Below are positions 53,366-62,257 of a stretch of 64,000 nt of DNA, piece after piece. Both the position numbers and the translations under genes were made by a program. The stretch comes from Actinomyces sp. oral taxon 171 str. F0337 (GTDB lineage: Bacteria; Actinomycetota; Actinomycetes; Actinomycetales; Actinomycetaceae), in contig NZ_CP040005.1 of assembly GCF_005696555.1 (NCBI RefSeq), forward strand, positions 496,001 to 560,000. Direction: 5' to 3'. The notes under the pieces were generated by a model that saw only the letters and a list, made by a program, of their open reading frames with translations, was not told the DNA's origin and ran no database searches. The stretch's first letter is position 1, and the number at the start of each line of letters is the position of its first letter.

Positions 53366-53903
53366 CGTGGAGATCCTCGATGTGGATGTTGACGGTCGGG
53401 GACACCCCCAGGTTCTCATGGCAGGCTGCTCGAACGGCCTCGCGGACCCGCTGGGCGAGCTGCGGCAGGCTGTCCACGCTGACGTGGACGGAGATCCGGC
53501 AGAAGATGGTCTCCGGAACCCCCAGGCCGCGGTGGTCCTCACCTGAGGGTGCGTGCTCGAAGGAGGACCGCAGGGCGCGCGCGCCGGGCACGCGGTCCAC
53601 GGTGCGGCGAATCAGCGCCCGCAGTGAGAACTCGGACATGCTGTAGGGGCCCAGATCGGTCGCGGGCATCTCCACCTGGGCGCCGTGACGGGTCTCGGCG
53701 AGGATGGCGTCCATCAGGTGGCGCTGCGGCATGACCGAGGCGCTCGCCCGGGACTCCAGCTGGTCCCACTCCTCGTGCAGGGAGGCGATCAGACGCAGGT
53801 ACTCCCGCGTGTCCGCGTCGTCCTGCTCATGAGACCGGGCGAATGACCTGGCCGACGCCGTCGAGCGTCGGACGCTGTGCGAGAGCTGGTTGACGGTGCT
53901 CAT
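53355..53903 (-). CDS. Asp23/Gls24-like envelope stress protein (third in operon)
   Basis: A 182-residue protein. The N-terminal 65 residues are charged and helical. The C-terminal 115 residues (YSMSEFSLRALIRRTVDRVP, then VHVSVDSLPQLAQRVREAV and VSPTVNIHIEDL) fit the Asp23 fold. The ATG at 53903 overlaps the sigma-factor stop. Its position directly after an ECF sigma gene would also suit a sigma-controlling protein; no anti-sigma motif is visible. Confidence 0.7.
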   Translation of the reverse strand: MSTVNQLSHSVRRSTASARSFARSHEQDDADTREYLRLIASLHEEWDQLESRASASVMPQRHLMDAILAETRHGAQVEMPATDLGPYSMSEFSLRALIRRTVDRVPGARALRSSFEHAPSGEDHRGLGVPETIFCRISVHVSVDSLPQLAQRVREAVRAACHENLGVSPTVNIHIEDLHDDD

Positions 53904-54556
53904 GCCCACTCCTTCATCTGGCGCATGACGAGAGAGCGGGCGCGTGCCAGCCTCCCGCGGACGGTGGACTCGGTGAGGTTCAGGGCCTGGGCGATCTCCT
54001 CGTAGGACATGTCGTCGATCTCTCGGAGCACCCAGACGATGCGCAGCTCGGGGCGCACGGAGGCCAGCAGGTCGGCCAGTGCCTCGATCTGGGCGTTGAC
54101 CTCGCTGGACTCGGCCGGGTCAGCGGTGCTGCTCGACGTCGTCTCCGCCATGGCGCTCGCGGTCTCGAGGCTCTCGGCGTCGTAGGGGTCGGTGGCCCTG
54201 CGCTGACGCTTGCGCGTCATGCTGGTGGCCTTGTTGGTGCAGATCCGCATGAGCCAGCCCCGAAAGGCGGCAGGTTCCCTGACCAGGTGAAGACTGCGCC
54301 AGGCCTGGATGAGGGTCTCCTGGACGATGTCCTCACTGTCGTGACGGTTCCGCACGATCATGTAGGCGGTGCGGAACAGGCGTCCCTGATAACGCTCGAC
54401 GAGCTGTTCGAAGGCGTTGATGTCCCCGTCCTGGGCTCGCAGGACCAGGTAGCGGTCCTTGTCCTGGGGCGTAGCGGACGAGGTACTCGGTTGCGCGGCG
54501 TGGTGTGGACGCGGGCGAGGAGCCGGCACTGCCTCGTCCTGTATGTCATGCGTCAT
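53900..54556 (-). CDS. ECF-type RNA polymerase sigma factor
   Basis: A 218-residue sigma-70 factor with regions 2 and 4 only. Region 2 is AFEQLVERYQGRLFRTAYMI, then DSEDIVQETLIQAWRSL; region 4 has VWVLREIDDMSYEEIAQALN followed by LTESTVRGRLARARSLV. An acidic Ser/Thr-rich linker (SSSTADPAESSE) separates the two. It overlaps the AmaP-like gene upstream by 11 nt and the Asp23-like gene downstream by 4 nt, so it is made together with its envelope-stress neighbours and probably activates this operon. Confidence 0.93.
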   Translation of the reverse strand: MTHDIQDEAVPAPRPRPHHAAQPSTSSATPQDKDRYLVLRAQDGDINAFEQLVERYQGRLFRTAYMIVRNRHDSEDIVQETLIQAWRSLHLVREPAAFRGWLMRICTNKATSMTRKRQRRATDPYDAESLETASAMAETTSSSTADPAESSEVNAQIEALADLLASVRPELRIVWVLREIDDMSYEEIAQALNLTESTVRGRLARARSLVMRQMKEWA

Positions 54557-55193
54557 CGCCGTTCCCGGTGATCGCGGGCGAGTGCTGCCCTGTGACGGTC
54601 TGCGAGACGCTGCGCGAGCTCGAGGAGCGCTCCAGGCGCACCAGGACGTCGACCTGCCGGGGGCTCGTGCCCAGGGACGTGGTCACGTCATCCTCCATCC
54701 GGCGCCTGAGCTCGGCCACGGCCCATTCGACCTCGCAGTCCTGGGACACGGTGGTGTCCGCCTGGACCCACAGACTGCTTGGGGAACCGGTGACCCACAC
54801 GGTGCACCGCTCCACCCCGGGAACGTCCTCAGCCCGCTCGGACAGGGCCTGTGACAGGACGTCGGGTGCGACGGTGGCCATGAGAACACCCTCGGAGTCG
54901 CTGAACCTCAGGGGTGAGGCGGCCGCCTTGCGGGGGACCTGCATGATGAGCAGGACCAGCCCGGCGATGACGGCGAGCACGGACACCAGCGCTGCCGTTG
55001 GCAGGAGCCAGTGCGCCTGGGGTGCGATGAGGCTGTCCACCCGGTTCTGCGCAGTGGCCAGGTACGGGGCGGCGTCGGGCCAGGACCGACCGGCACCGAG
55101 GCCGGAGGCCAGGAGCCAGGATGACGCTGCCGCGATGAGAAGTCCGCAGCCGGCCAGGACCGTCCTGTTGAGGACACCAGAAACTGAACGCAT
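54546..55193 (-). CDS. AmaP-like membrane anchor of the Asp23 operon
   Basis: A 215-residue protein with two N-terminal membrane segments (LAGCGLLIAAASSWLLASG and TAALVSVLAVIAGLVLLIM), the hairpin layout of AmaP, the Asp23 anchor. A C-terminal cytoplasmic domain (VERCTVWVTGSPSSLWVQAD) of AmaP type follows. It should hold Asp23 proteins at the membrane. The ATG at 55193 (MRSVSGVLN) has a ggag site about 6 nt upstream. Confidence 0.8.
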   Translation of the reverse strand: MRSVSGVLNRTVLAGCGLLIAAASSWLLASGLGAGRSWPDAAPYLATAQNRVDSLIAPQAHWLLPTAALVSVLAVIAGLVLLIMQVPRKAAASPLRFSDSEGVLMATVAPDVLSQALSERAEDVPGVERCTVWVTGSPSSLWVQADTTVSQDCEVEWAVAELRRRMEDDVTTSLGTSPRQVDVLVRLERSSSSRSVSQTVTGQHSPAITGNGDDA

Positions 55194-55206
55194 GGTCGTA
55201 TCTCCT

Positions 55207-55755
55207 TCAGCTCGTGCGCTTGATCCGCACGCGGCTGCGTGTGATGCCCACGGGCTGGAGCGTCTGCAGGGCCTCGTCGGTCTTCTTGCGGGCCGCTTCA
55301 TGCACGGGGTCGAGGTCGTCCAGGACACTGAGGACGACGACGTCGACCCGTGAGCGGCGGGTGGTGACGGCGGCGGAGTGGACGCCGCCGATCTGCTCGA
55401 CCTGGGTCCTCACCAGGTTGGCCAGGTCACGGCGCCTGACCGCGGTCTGGCCGGGGACAGTGTCGGGGAGGAACTCGACGCGCTCGGGCAGCCCCGGCCA
55501 CAGGGCCGCGAGGATCATGGCCAGGCCGCACACGGCCGCGATCCCGGCGGCGGTGATCACCGCCGCGGAACCGAGGGCGGTGGATCCTATGGTGTCGAGC
55601 GTGGTGACGGTGCGGTCCGGCCAGGTGCCGGTCACGATCCGGTGCCCCGTCAGCCAGGCCCCCAGGCCTCCGGCCGTGAGCAGCAGCAGCGCCAGGACGA
55701 CACTGGGGGTGCTGCGGGACGGGCGACGAATGAGTTTCGGAACGGGTGTTCTCAT
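55207..55755 (-). CDS. DUF6286-type membrane protein of the Asp23 operon
   Basis: A 182-residue protein with two hydrophobic segments (VVLALLLLTAGGLGAWLTG and AGIAAVCGLAMILAALWPG) and a C-terminal soluble domain (LANLVRTQVEQIGGVHSAAV, then RVDVVVLSVLDDLDPVHEA). It is similar in layout to its AmaP-like neighbour. Its ATG overlaps the upstream Asp23 stop as ATGA. Role inferred from context: envelope stress or membrane anchoring. Confidence 0.78.
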   Translation of the reverse strand: MRTPVPKLIRRPSRSTPSVVLALLLLTAGGLGAWLTGHRIVTGTWPDRTVTTLDTIGSTALGSAAVITAAGIAAVCGLAMILAALWPGLPERVEFLPDTVPGQTAVRRRDLANLVRTQVEQIGGVHSAAVTTRRSRVDVVVLSVLDDLDPVHEAARKKTDEALQTLQPVGITRSRVRIKRTS

Positions 55756-56168
55756 TTCAGGCTCTTCCTGACGTGGCTGCTCGGATTGAGCCAGGAGATC
55801 TCGATGGTGATCTTGCCGACGCTCAGCCCGGTGAGGTGCTCGACGCGGCCGCGCACGTGTGCGCGCAGGTCTTCGATGGTGGAGGACAGTGGTGCGGGAA
55901 AGACCAGGCCGAGGTCCAGGTGGAGGACGGCGACCCGCCCGTAGAGCTCGCACTGGGCCTCGGGCCGGGAGGCGAAGTTGCGGCGGGCGCCGATTCCCAG
56001 GAGACCTCCGGCGTTGGAGCCGACATTGCCGGTCTCATAGGCGGCCTGGGCGGCGATCTGGGCGACGACTCGGGCCGGAATGGTGGTGGTGCCGCGCTGC
56101 TCCCAGGAGGAATCCTCGTCCTGGGAGGGGCCCGGCTGCGTGATGGCGGGCTGGGTCGCGGTCGCCAT
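55752..56168 (-). CDS. Asp23/Gls24 family envelope stress protein (second in operon)
   Basis: A 138-residue Asp23 protein: TTTIPARVVAQIAAQAAYET at the front, VAVLHLDLGLVFPAPLSSTI and VEHLTGLSVGKITIEISWLN at the back. These correspond to the Asp23 pattern of an N-terminal helix and two beta strands. The ATG at 56168 lies 2 nt after the stop of the small membrane gene and the stop overlaps the next gene. It is expected at the cytoplasmic face of the membrane with an AmaP-type anchor. Confidence 0.85.
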   Translation of the reverse strand: MATATQPAITQPGPSQDEDSSWEQRGTTTIPARVVAQIAAQAAYETGNVGSNAGGLLGIGARRNFASRPEAQCELYGRVAVLHLDLGLVFPAPLSSTIEDLRAHVRGRVEHLTGLSVGKITIEISWLNPSSHVRKSLK

Positions 56169-56170
56169 CG

Positions 56171-56347
56171 TCACTTCTTTCGCCGATCCAAGATGCTTTG
56201 GACATCGACCCGGCCCTCCAGGTAGAGGCCCACCGCCAATCCGGCCAGGCCGCACAGGGCCACCAGGACGAAGTCGGCGAAGGAGCCGAAGGCGAGAATG
56301 GTGCCAAGGAACAGGCCCACCAGGAGGGCCAGGTACGTTGTCTTCAT
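56171..56347 (-). CDS. DUF2273-like small membrane protein
   Basis: A 58-residue protein with two membrane segments, starting MKTTYLALLVGLFLGTILAF and ending RVDVQSILDRRKK. Length, position between two asp23 genes and the Gly-rich membrane hairpin match DUF2273, the small integral membrane protein of Asp23 operons. The frame is closed by TGA at 56171, two bases before the next ATG. Confidence 0.82.
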   Translation of the reverse strand: MKTTYLALLVGLFLGTILAFGSFADFVLVALCGLAGLAVGLYLEGRVDVQSILDRRKK

Positions 56348-56379
56348 GAGAGCTCCTCAGATCAAGGCGTCGGGACGGG

Positions 56380-56864
56380 TCACTTGAGGTCGGCGGCCTC
56401 GGCGGCGTCGGAGTCGTCGTCGGGCAGGTGGACGTCGGTGACGTTGATGTTGACCTCGACGACCTCCAGGCCGGTGGTGCCCTCGATCTGCTCGATGATG
56501 TTGCGGCGGATGGCGTCGGAGACCTCGACGATGGAGACGCCGTACTCGACCACCACGGTGACCTCGACGGCGGCCTGGGTCTCACCCTTCTGGACGCTGA
56601 TGCCGCCGGCGACGTTGGTCTGAGCGTTGGGGATGCGGTCGGTCACCGCGCTGAAGGCGCGACGCACGGCGTTGCCCATGTCGTAGACGCCGGGCACCTC
56701 ACGAGCGGCCATACCGGCGATCTTGGCGACGACGTTCTCGTCGATGGTGGTCACGCCGTGCGAGGTCTGGAGGGGGCCGCGGGGGTCTTGTCCTCCTCGG
56801 TCTTCTCGTTGCGCTCGATGCGCTCGCGCTGCTGACCGGTCTGGGGGATGGCGTTGTTGCTCAT
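56380..56864 (-). pseudogene. Asp23/Gls24 family gene with a one-base frameshift near its start
   Basis: From the ATG at 56864 (aagaggctctc site) the frame reads MSNNAIPQTGQQRERIERN, then KTEEDKTPAAPSRPRTA and a stop. The Asp23 body lies in the next frame: HGVTTIDENVVAKIAGMAAR, through DMGNAVRRAFSAVTDRIPNA and VEVTVVVEYGVSIVEVSDAI, to the stop at 56380. One extra C in either C5 run of acccccgcggccccctcc would join the two parts seamlessly. This may be a true frameshift, a slippage-controlled switch or a sequencing error. Translation could also restart at the GTG of HGVTTIDEN. The protein would be the first and main Asp23 of the operon. Confidence 0.8.
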
Positions 56865-57089
56865 GAGAGCCTCTTTCGTTGATCCGTGAGTTGGATGGCG
56901 ACGGGATGTGAGGTGCGCGGTCCAGCAGCTGGTCCGTCAAGGTGGCTTAGTGGCTGCCGTGTCGGGTCGTGTGACTGACCGACGTGACTGACTGGTGCTG
57001 CTGTCCGTCATGATTGCCGCGCTGAAAGTAGGACGCCGCCGACCGAGAAATCCTCATGGCTTCAATTCATGGCGTGCGTCACAAGAGGT

Positions 57090-57136
57090 GAAGCGGGTTT
57101 CACGGAGGCGGTAAGCGTCTCCGTAAAACCCGCTTC
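57090..57136 (-). terminator. Terminator after the GlsB-type gene
   Basis: A long two-part stem: gaagcgggttt pairs with aaacccgcttc, and inside acggag pairs with ctccgt. It separates the GlsB-type gene from the Asp23 operon. Confidence 0.8.
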
Positions 57137-57150
57137 AGGGCGCTGAGGGG

Positions 57151-57411
57151 CTACTGCTTGCGGCCGGTGACGGCCATGTAGACGGAGATCGCGATGATGG
57201 CGGCGATGAGGGACAGCGCCCACTTGATCCAGTCGAACCCGTCGGTGTGGGCGACGCCGAAGAAACTGGCGATGCTGGCTCCGATGAGTGCGCCCACGGC
57301 ACCCAGTACGACGGTCCACAGGATCGAGATGTTCTGAACCCCGGGCATGATGAGCCGGGCGAGGGCGCCGAGCACGGCGCCGGCGATGATCATTCCGATG
57401 AATGACAGCAT
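57151..57411 (-). CDS. GlsB/YeaQ/YmgE family stress membrane protein
   Basis: An 86-residue protein with three membrane segments: FIGMIIAGAVLGALARLIMP, WTVVLGAVGALIGASIASFF and WALSLIAAIIAISVYMAVTG. Gly-rich first and second segments are the family's signature. GlsB-type proteins accompany Gls24/Asp23 stress genes; here it lies upstream of the Asp23 operon but has its own terminator. The ATG at 57411 starts the conserved MLSFIGMII. Confidence 0.9.
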   Translation of the reverse strand: MLSFIGMIIAGAVLGALARLIMPGVQNISILWTVVLGAVGALIGASIASFFGVAHTDGFDWIKWALSLIAAIIAISVYMAVTGRKQ

Positions 57412-57570
57412 GGTGTCTTCCTCCGAGAAGGTCCGATGAGGCAGAGATGTTCTCCAACCGGACGTTGAAACGTTCTGGCAGCGTGTCAGCCACTCATGAG
57501 TTGGGAGACAACGCTGCCTGATAGACGCCATGGAAATGTCAATCGTCACGGGCCGAGGGTGTGGTGTACG

Positions 57571-58833
57571 TTACATCGTCGTGGACTCGGGTTTCCTGTC
57601 GGTGGTCAGCTCGGATGCGGTGAAGGTGCGCACCTGGGCGGCGTCGGCGCTGATGAGCGCGGGGGAGCTCACCTGGTCCCCCAGGGTCTCCAGGGTCCGG
57701 GCGGTCACCAGGAGCCGCTTCTCCATGGAGCCGACCGCCTTGTTGTAGGCGGTGACGCTGCGCCGCAGTGCCCCGCCCAGCGCATCGAGGTGGCCGGCGA
57801 CGGTTCCCAGCCGCTCGTAGAGGGTGCGGCCGAGCTCCAGCAGCTCGCGGGCGTCGTCGTTGACGGCGGTGCGGGCCCATGCCGTGGCGCAGGTGCGCAG
57901 CAGGGTCAGTAGTGACACGGGCGAGGCCAGGGCGACGCCGCGTCCCAGCGCGTGCTCCAGGAGCGCGGGGTCCGCCTCCAGGGCGGCCGAGAGTACCGCC
58001 TCGGCCGGGACGAAGAGGACCACGAGCTCGGGGGAGTCGCCCAGGGCCCGGTCGTAGCGGCGCGCGGCGAGCTGGTCGACGTGCCCGCGCAGCGCCCTGG
58101 TGTGAGCCTGCAGGAGCTCTCGGCGCCGCTCCTCGTCCTCGGGACCCGCACCCCGGACGGCGGTGGCCGCCAGGTAGGAGTCCATGGGTGCCTTGGCGTC
58201 CACGGCGAGGTACCCGTCCCCGGGCAGATGGACGACGACGTCGGGCCGGGAACGGCCGGCAGTCCCCTCGCCGGCGGTCGGGTCGCCTGAGCGGGCTGAG
58301 CCGCCGCGCCGCTGGACCAGCGCCCCGATGGTGCGCTGCTCGGAGAAGTCCACGTGCCGCATCATCCCGGAGGCCTCCAGGACCCGGGCCAGCTCGACCT
58401 CGCCCCACATGCCGCGCGCCGAGCGTGAGCGCAGCGCCCCCTCCAGGGAGGCCGTGGAGCGGGCCAGGTCCTGCTCGCGCAGGGCTGTGGCCCGTAGCTG
58501 CTCGGCCAGGGCCGCGTGCTGTTCCGCCCGCTGCTTCTCCAAGGACTCCACCCGAGCCCCCACCTGCTCCAGCTGGTTGCGCACGGGGGCGAGTGCCCGC
58601 AGCACGGAGCCGTCCCGCTCAGCGCGTTCCTCGGCCACCTGGGTGCGTGAGGACAGCTCCTCGGCCCGGGCCTGCCACTGGGCGGCCTGCGCCCGCAGCT
58701 CAGCCACCTGCTCACCCTCCGACTGCTGCGCGGTGGTGCGCCGGGCGAGCGCGCCGAGGTAGCCGACGACCGCCCCGATCGCCAGGCCGACGAGGAGCAG
58801 CAGGATGGGAAGAAGGACCGTTGAGGAGCTCAT
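57571..58833 (-). CDS. rmuC: DNA recombination protein RmuC
   Basis: A 420-residue RmuC. An N-terminal membrane segment (VLLPILLLLVGLAIGAVVGY) is followed by a coiled coil (about 40-140) and the RmuC nuclease-like core with GMWGEVELARVLEASGM, PDVVVHLPGDGYLAVDAKAP and VVLFVPAEAVLSAAL. RmuC limits rearrangements at inverted repeats and is fused to a PD-(D/E)XK-like core; the D of PDVVV and DAK of AVDAKAP fit that site. The ATG at 58833 (MSSSTVLLP) is taken over one five codons upstream. Confidence 0.93.
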   Translation of the reverse strand: MSSSTVLLPILLLLVGLAIGAVVGYLGALARRTTAQQSEGEQVAELRAQAAQWQARAEELSSRTQVAEERAERDGSVLRALAPVRNQLEQVGARVESLEKQRAEQHAALAEQLRATALREQDLARSTASLEGALRSRSARGMWGEVELARVLEASGMMRHVDFSEQRTIGALVQRRGGSARSGDPTAGEGTAGRSRPDVVVHLPGDGYLAVDAKAPMDSYLAATAVRGAGPEDEERRRELLQAHTRALRGHVDQLAARRYDRALGDSPELVVLFVPAEAVLSAALEADPALLEHALGRGVALASPVSLLTLLRTCATAWARTAVNDDARELLELGRTLYERLGTVAGHLDALGGALRRSVTAYNKAVGSMEKRLLVTARTLETLGDQVSSPALISADAAQVRTFTASELTTDRKPESTTM

Positions 58834-59141
58834 GAACCGATGGTGCACCCACGGTGTGACATCTATTCCGCCCCCTTAAGCCCCACGGCGCCACGCAGCC
58901 GCAGGTCGCCGCGCCGCCTCATCGATCCGGTCCGCCCGCCCCGGCCAGGTCCGCTGATCCGCTCCGGCGTCGTCGGGCACATTTCTTCCGGGCATGTGCC
59001 AACCGACCGTTCGGACCTGGGACGGCGGTCCCGCATCCCGCCCGCTCCTCCAGGCGGTGGAGGCGAAGAGACCAAGAGCACTGTCCTTCTGCTGCCGCAG
59101 GATGATGGGTATCTGCGCAGGTGGTGCCATGCTTATCGGAC

Positions 59142-60734
59142 GTGAGCCTCTTACGCAGCATCCAGCTGACCAGCCCCCGAACGATCGTGGTCGTCCTGGT
59201 CGTCGCCATCGTGACCACCATCATCGCCGCGGTCCTCCTGCCGCGAACTGTCCCGGCCACCACGCGCGGCAGCACCGTGGACGGCCCCGCCCGCCCCGCA
59301 GCGCGTACGGTGCTGCGGGCCGTCGGCCTCTGCATGGCGCGCATCGTCATGGTGAGTGTCCCGGTGCTGCTCGTCATTGCGCTCGGGGGTCTGCTCATCA
59401 ACCGGCCCATGCACTACGTGCGTACCCTGGGCGACGTCGTCAAAGCCGCTACCCCTCGCACTCAGGTCACCTCGCGTATCGCGCCCCTGCCGAAGGCCTC
59501 CGCCTACGACGCCGTCCCGGCCTCGGCCTGGAAGGCCTCCTTCCATGATGTCGGCGACGGCTCGCAGGAGGCCACCTGGACCGGCCCGGTCAGCGGCATC
59601 ACCCTGCCGGTGCGCGTCGTCCTGCCGGCGGGCTACCGGCCTGACGACGGCCGCACCTACAACGTCCTCGTGGGTCTCCACGGCTGGGTCGGCGACCCGC
59701 AGTCCCTGGTGACGGGCATTGCCTCACCCCAGCGGCTTCAGGAGGCGATCAGTGCCGGCCGCATCCCGCCGTCGATCCTGGTGTTCCCCTCGCTCAACGT
59801 GGACGGCGGCCAGCCCGACTGCGTCAATATCGCCGGCCGCCCGGCTGTGGGGACCTGGACCGCGGAGGAGATTCCCCGCATGATCCAGGCGACCTTCCCC
59901 AACGTCACCACCCAGCGAGCCGGCTGGATGATCATGGGGATCTCAGCGGGCGCCTACTGCGCGGCCCGGACCGCCTACGACGTCCCGGAGCGCTTTGGCG
60001 CCGTGGGCGTCATGTCCTCCTACGACCTGCCCGGTGAGGGCTCGCTGGCGCACAGCGGTAAGACGCTTCAGGCGCAGAACGGGCTGTCCACCATGCTGGG
60101 ACAGCGCAAGCCCGACGGCATGCGCTTCTACGTCCTGGGGGCCCAGGACGACTCATCCGGTGCCGCCCGGGCCGCGTGGTTCATGGACGACGCGGTGCGC
60201 AAGCCGGACTCGTTGACGGTTGATACCCCGGCCACGGGCGGGCACTCCTGGGTCCTGTGGAACGGCTACTTCCCGTCCCTGTTGACGTGGTGGGGCTCGG
60301 ACCCGGCCGTGTTCAAGGCGGCCGGTCTTCCGGCGCCTCAGGGCAATACGTGGGCCAAGGCCACTGCTGCCGGCGTGAAGCCCTTGACGGAGACCCCCAA
60401 GGATCAGCGCGTGGTGGGGTCCGTCTCGCCGATGCGCGCCAGGCCCTTCGAGATCAACGGTCTGGGCACGATCATCGTGGCTGTGGTCGCCTCGCTGGGG
60501 GCGCTCGGTGCTGTCATGTTCTGGTCGCCCCGCTGGGGCCGAGGGCGCGACGGCGGCAAGCCGTCAGTGGCGAGGCTGACTGGTTCGATCCTGGGCCGTG
60601 TCGTGGTGATCCTCGTGGCGGCGGGCCTGGTCGCGGTGACGGTGGGGATCGGGGCCAACGCCAGTGGGGGCTTCTACACCTCGTGGCGTGATCTGCGGGC
60701 CTCGGTCCGGGTGAACGAGAACGCCGGGAAGTGA
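59142..60734 (+). CDS. Membrane-anchored alpha/beta-hydrolase (esterase D-like)
   Basis: A 530-residue protein with two N-terminal membrane segments (TIVVVLVVAIVTTIIAAVLL, MVSVPVLLVIALGGLLIN), an extracytoplasmic esterase domain and two C-terminal segments (GTIIVAVVASLGALGAVMF, GRVVVILVAAGLVAVTVGI). The nucleophile elbow is MGISAGAYCA (GxSxG). The His of GGHSWVLW near 380 and an Asp in AQDDSSGAA probably complete the triad. This resembles mycolyltransferase/esterase D enzymes; the substrate may be a cell-envelope ester. The GTG at 59142 begins MSLLRSIQLTSP; GTG at 59121 is an alternative. Neither has a clear ribosome site. Confidence 0.8.
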   Translation: MSLLRSIQLTSPRTIVVVLVVAIVTTIIAAVLLPRTVPATTRGSTVDGPARPAARTVLRAVGLCMARIVMVSVPVLLVIALGGLLINRPMHYVRTLGDVVKAATPRTQVTSRIAPLPKASAYDAVPASAWKASFHDVGDGSQEATWTGPVSGITLPVRVVLPAGYRPDDGRTYNVLVGLHGWVGDPQSLVTGIASPQRLQEAISAGRIPPSILVFPSLNVDGGQPDCVNIAGRPAVGTWTAEEIPRMIQATFPNVTTQRAGWMIMGISAGAYCAARTAYDVPERFGAVGVMSSYDLPGEGSLAHSGKTLQAQNGLSTMLGQRKPDGMRFYVLGAQDDSSGAARAAWFMDDAVRKPDSLTVDTPATGGHSWVLWNGYFPSLLTWWGSDPAVFKAAGLPAPQGNTWAKATAAGVKPLTETPKDQRVVGSVSPMRARPFEINGLGTIIVAVVASLGALGAVMFWSPRWGRGRDGGKPSVARLTGSILGRVVVILVAAGLVAVTVGIGANASGGFYTSWRDLRASVRVNENAGK

Positions 60735-60825
60735 GCGGGGCGCCCGACGGCGTGACCCGGCCGGGGCGCCGCGGGGGACGCCGTCGGGGCGCACGGTGTC
60801 GGAGGGGCCGTCTAAACTCTCCTGC

Positions 60826-61911
60826 GTGGCACTTACCATCGGAATCGTCGGACTGCCCAATGTCGGCAAGTCCACCCTGTTCAACGCCCTGACTCGTGCG
60901 ACCGTCCTGGCCGCCAACTACCCGTTCGCGACTATTGAGCCGAACGTGGGGGTTGTGCCCCTGCCGGATGCGCGCCTGGACAAGCTCGCTGAGCTGTTCC
61001 ACTCCGCGAGGGTGGTCCCGGCGACGGTCTCCTTCGTGGATATCGCCGGGATCGTGCGCGGCGCCAGCGAGGGTGAGGGGCTGGGCAACCAGTTCCTGGC
61101 CAACATCCGTGAGGCGGACGCCATCTGCATGGTGACGCGCGCCTTCGAGGATCCGGACGTGGTCCATGTGGATGGGAAGGTGGAGCCGGCCGGGGACATC
61201 GAGACGATCAGCACCGAGCTGGTGCTGGCGGACATGCAGACCCTGGAGAAGGCGATCCCGCGCCTGGAGAAGGAGGTGCGGGGCAAGAAGACGGAGCCCG
61301 TGGTGCTGGAGACGGCGAAGGCGGCCCTCAAGGTCCTGGAGGAGGGGACGCTGCTGTCCGCCGGGGCGGAGGCTGCCGGGATCGATGCGGAGGTGCTCAA
61401 GACCTTCCAGCTCATGACCACCAAGCCCTTCATCTACGTGTTCAACATGGACGACGCCGGGATGAATGACGAGGCCCGTCAGGCCGAGCTGCGCGAGCTG
61501 GTGGCGCCGGCGGAGGCGATCTTCCTGGACGCCCAGTTCGAGGCCGAGCTCGTGGAGCTGGAGCCCGAGGAGGCGGCGGAGATGCTGCACGAGAACGGGC
61601 AGGAGGAGTCGGGCCTGGACAAGCTGGCCCGGGTCGGCTTCGACACCCTGGGGCTGCAGACGTACCTGACGGCGGGGGAGAAGGAGTCCCGCGCGTGGAC
61701 GATCCGCAAGGGTGCGACGGCGCCCCAGGCGGCGGGCGTCATCCACACGGACTTCGAGCGAGGCTTTATCAAGGCCGAGATCGTGAGTTACGATGACCTG
61801 GTCCAGTACGGCAGCGTTGCCGAAGCCCGCGCTCACGGCCGAGTGCGCATGGAAGGAAAGGACTACGTCATGAGCGATGGGGACGTGGTCGAGTTTAGGT
61901 TTAATGTGTGA
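60826..61911 (+). CDS. ychF: Redox-regulated ATPase YchF (OLA1 family)
   Basis: A 361-residue Obg-related P-loop ATPase. GLPNVGKSTLFNALTRA is G1, FVDIAGIVRGASEGEGLGNQ is G3, and FNMDDAG replaces the NKxD guanine-specificity motif, as in ATP-preferring YchF. The C-terminal TGS domain ends DGDVVEFRFNV. It binds ribosomes and has been linked to translation and oxidative stress. The GTG start at 60826 begins MALTIGIVGLPN. It is the last conserved gene before an abrupt change to AT-rich DNA. Confidence 0.95.
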   Translation: MALTIGIVGLPNVGKSTLFNALTRATVLAANYPFATIEPNVGVVPLPDARLDKLAELFHSARVVPATVSFVDIAGIVRGASEGEGLGNQFLANIREADAICMVTRAFEDPDVVHVDGKVEPAGDIETISTELVLADMQTLEKAIPRLEKEVRGKKTEPVVLETAKAALKVLEEGTLLSAGAEAAGIDAEVLKTFQLMTTKPFIYVFNMDDAGMNDEARQAELRELVAPAEAIFLDAQFEAELVELEPEEAAEMLHENGQEESGLDKLARVGFDTLGLQTYLTAGEKESRAWTIRKGATAPQAAGVIHTDFERGFIKAEIVSYDDLVQYGSVAEARAHGRVRMEGKDYVMSDGDVVEFRFNV

Positions 61912-62257
61912 AGTGCTGGAAAAGCAGAAGATTCTTGCTGTTGTCGGCCAACAGTAGGAGTTTTCTCAGGTTTCGGGGGGATTTTTATCTCATGTCGAGC
62001 ATTATGGGTTGATCCACTGTTTTTATCTCGACTTTGCTGCCTGTAACCCTATATCACTATTTACAAGTGAGGAAAATGGTTCCAGGTCGGGGAAAAACTA
62101 TGAACGATCATCATGATTGTGAATAACACTTTATGGCGTTAGAAAGAGAATGAAGTTTTAGGGCGCAGAGAAACCTTTATGTGGTTGTGTTGATCTTACG
62201 TTGCTTGCAGTTGGTGTGGCGTAAAACGATATTTCTTGAGGTGTGATTCGGGGTAAT
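61912..62257. other. AT-rich intergenic stretch after ychF
   Basis: Base composition drops abruptly after the ychF stop. Short dyads such as cgatcatcatgat occur. I see no coding frame or clear terminator. It probably holds the promoter of the orphan membrane gene. Confidence 0.4.
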
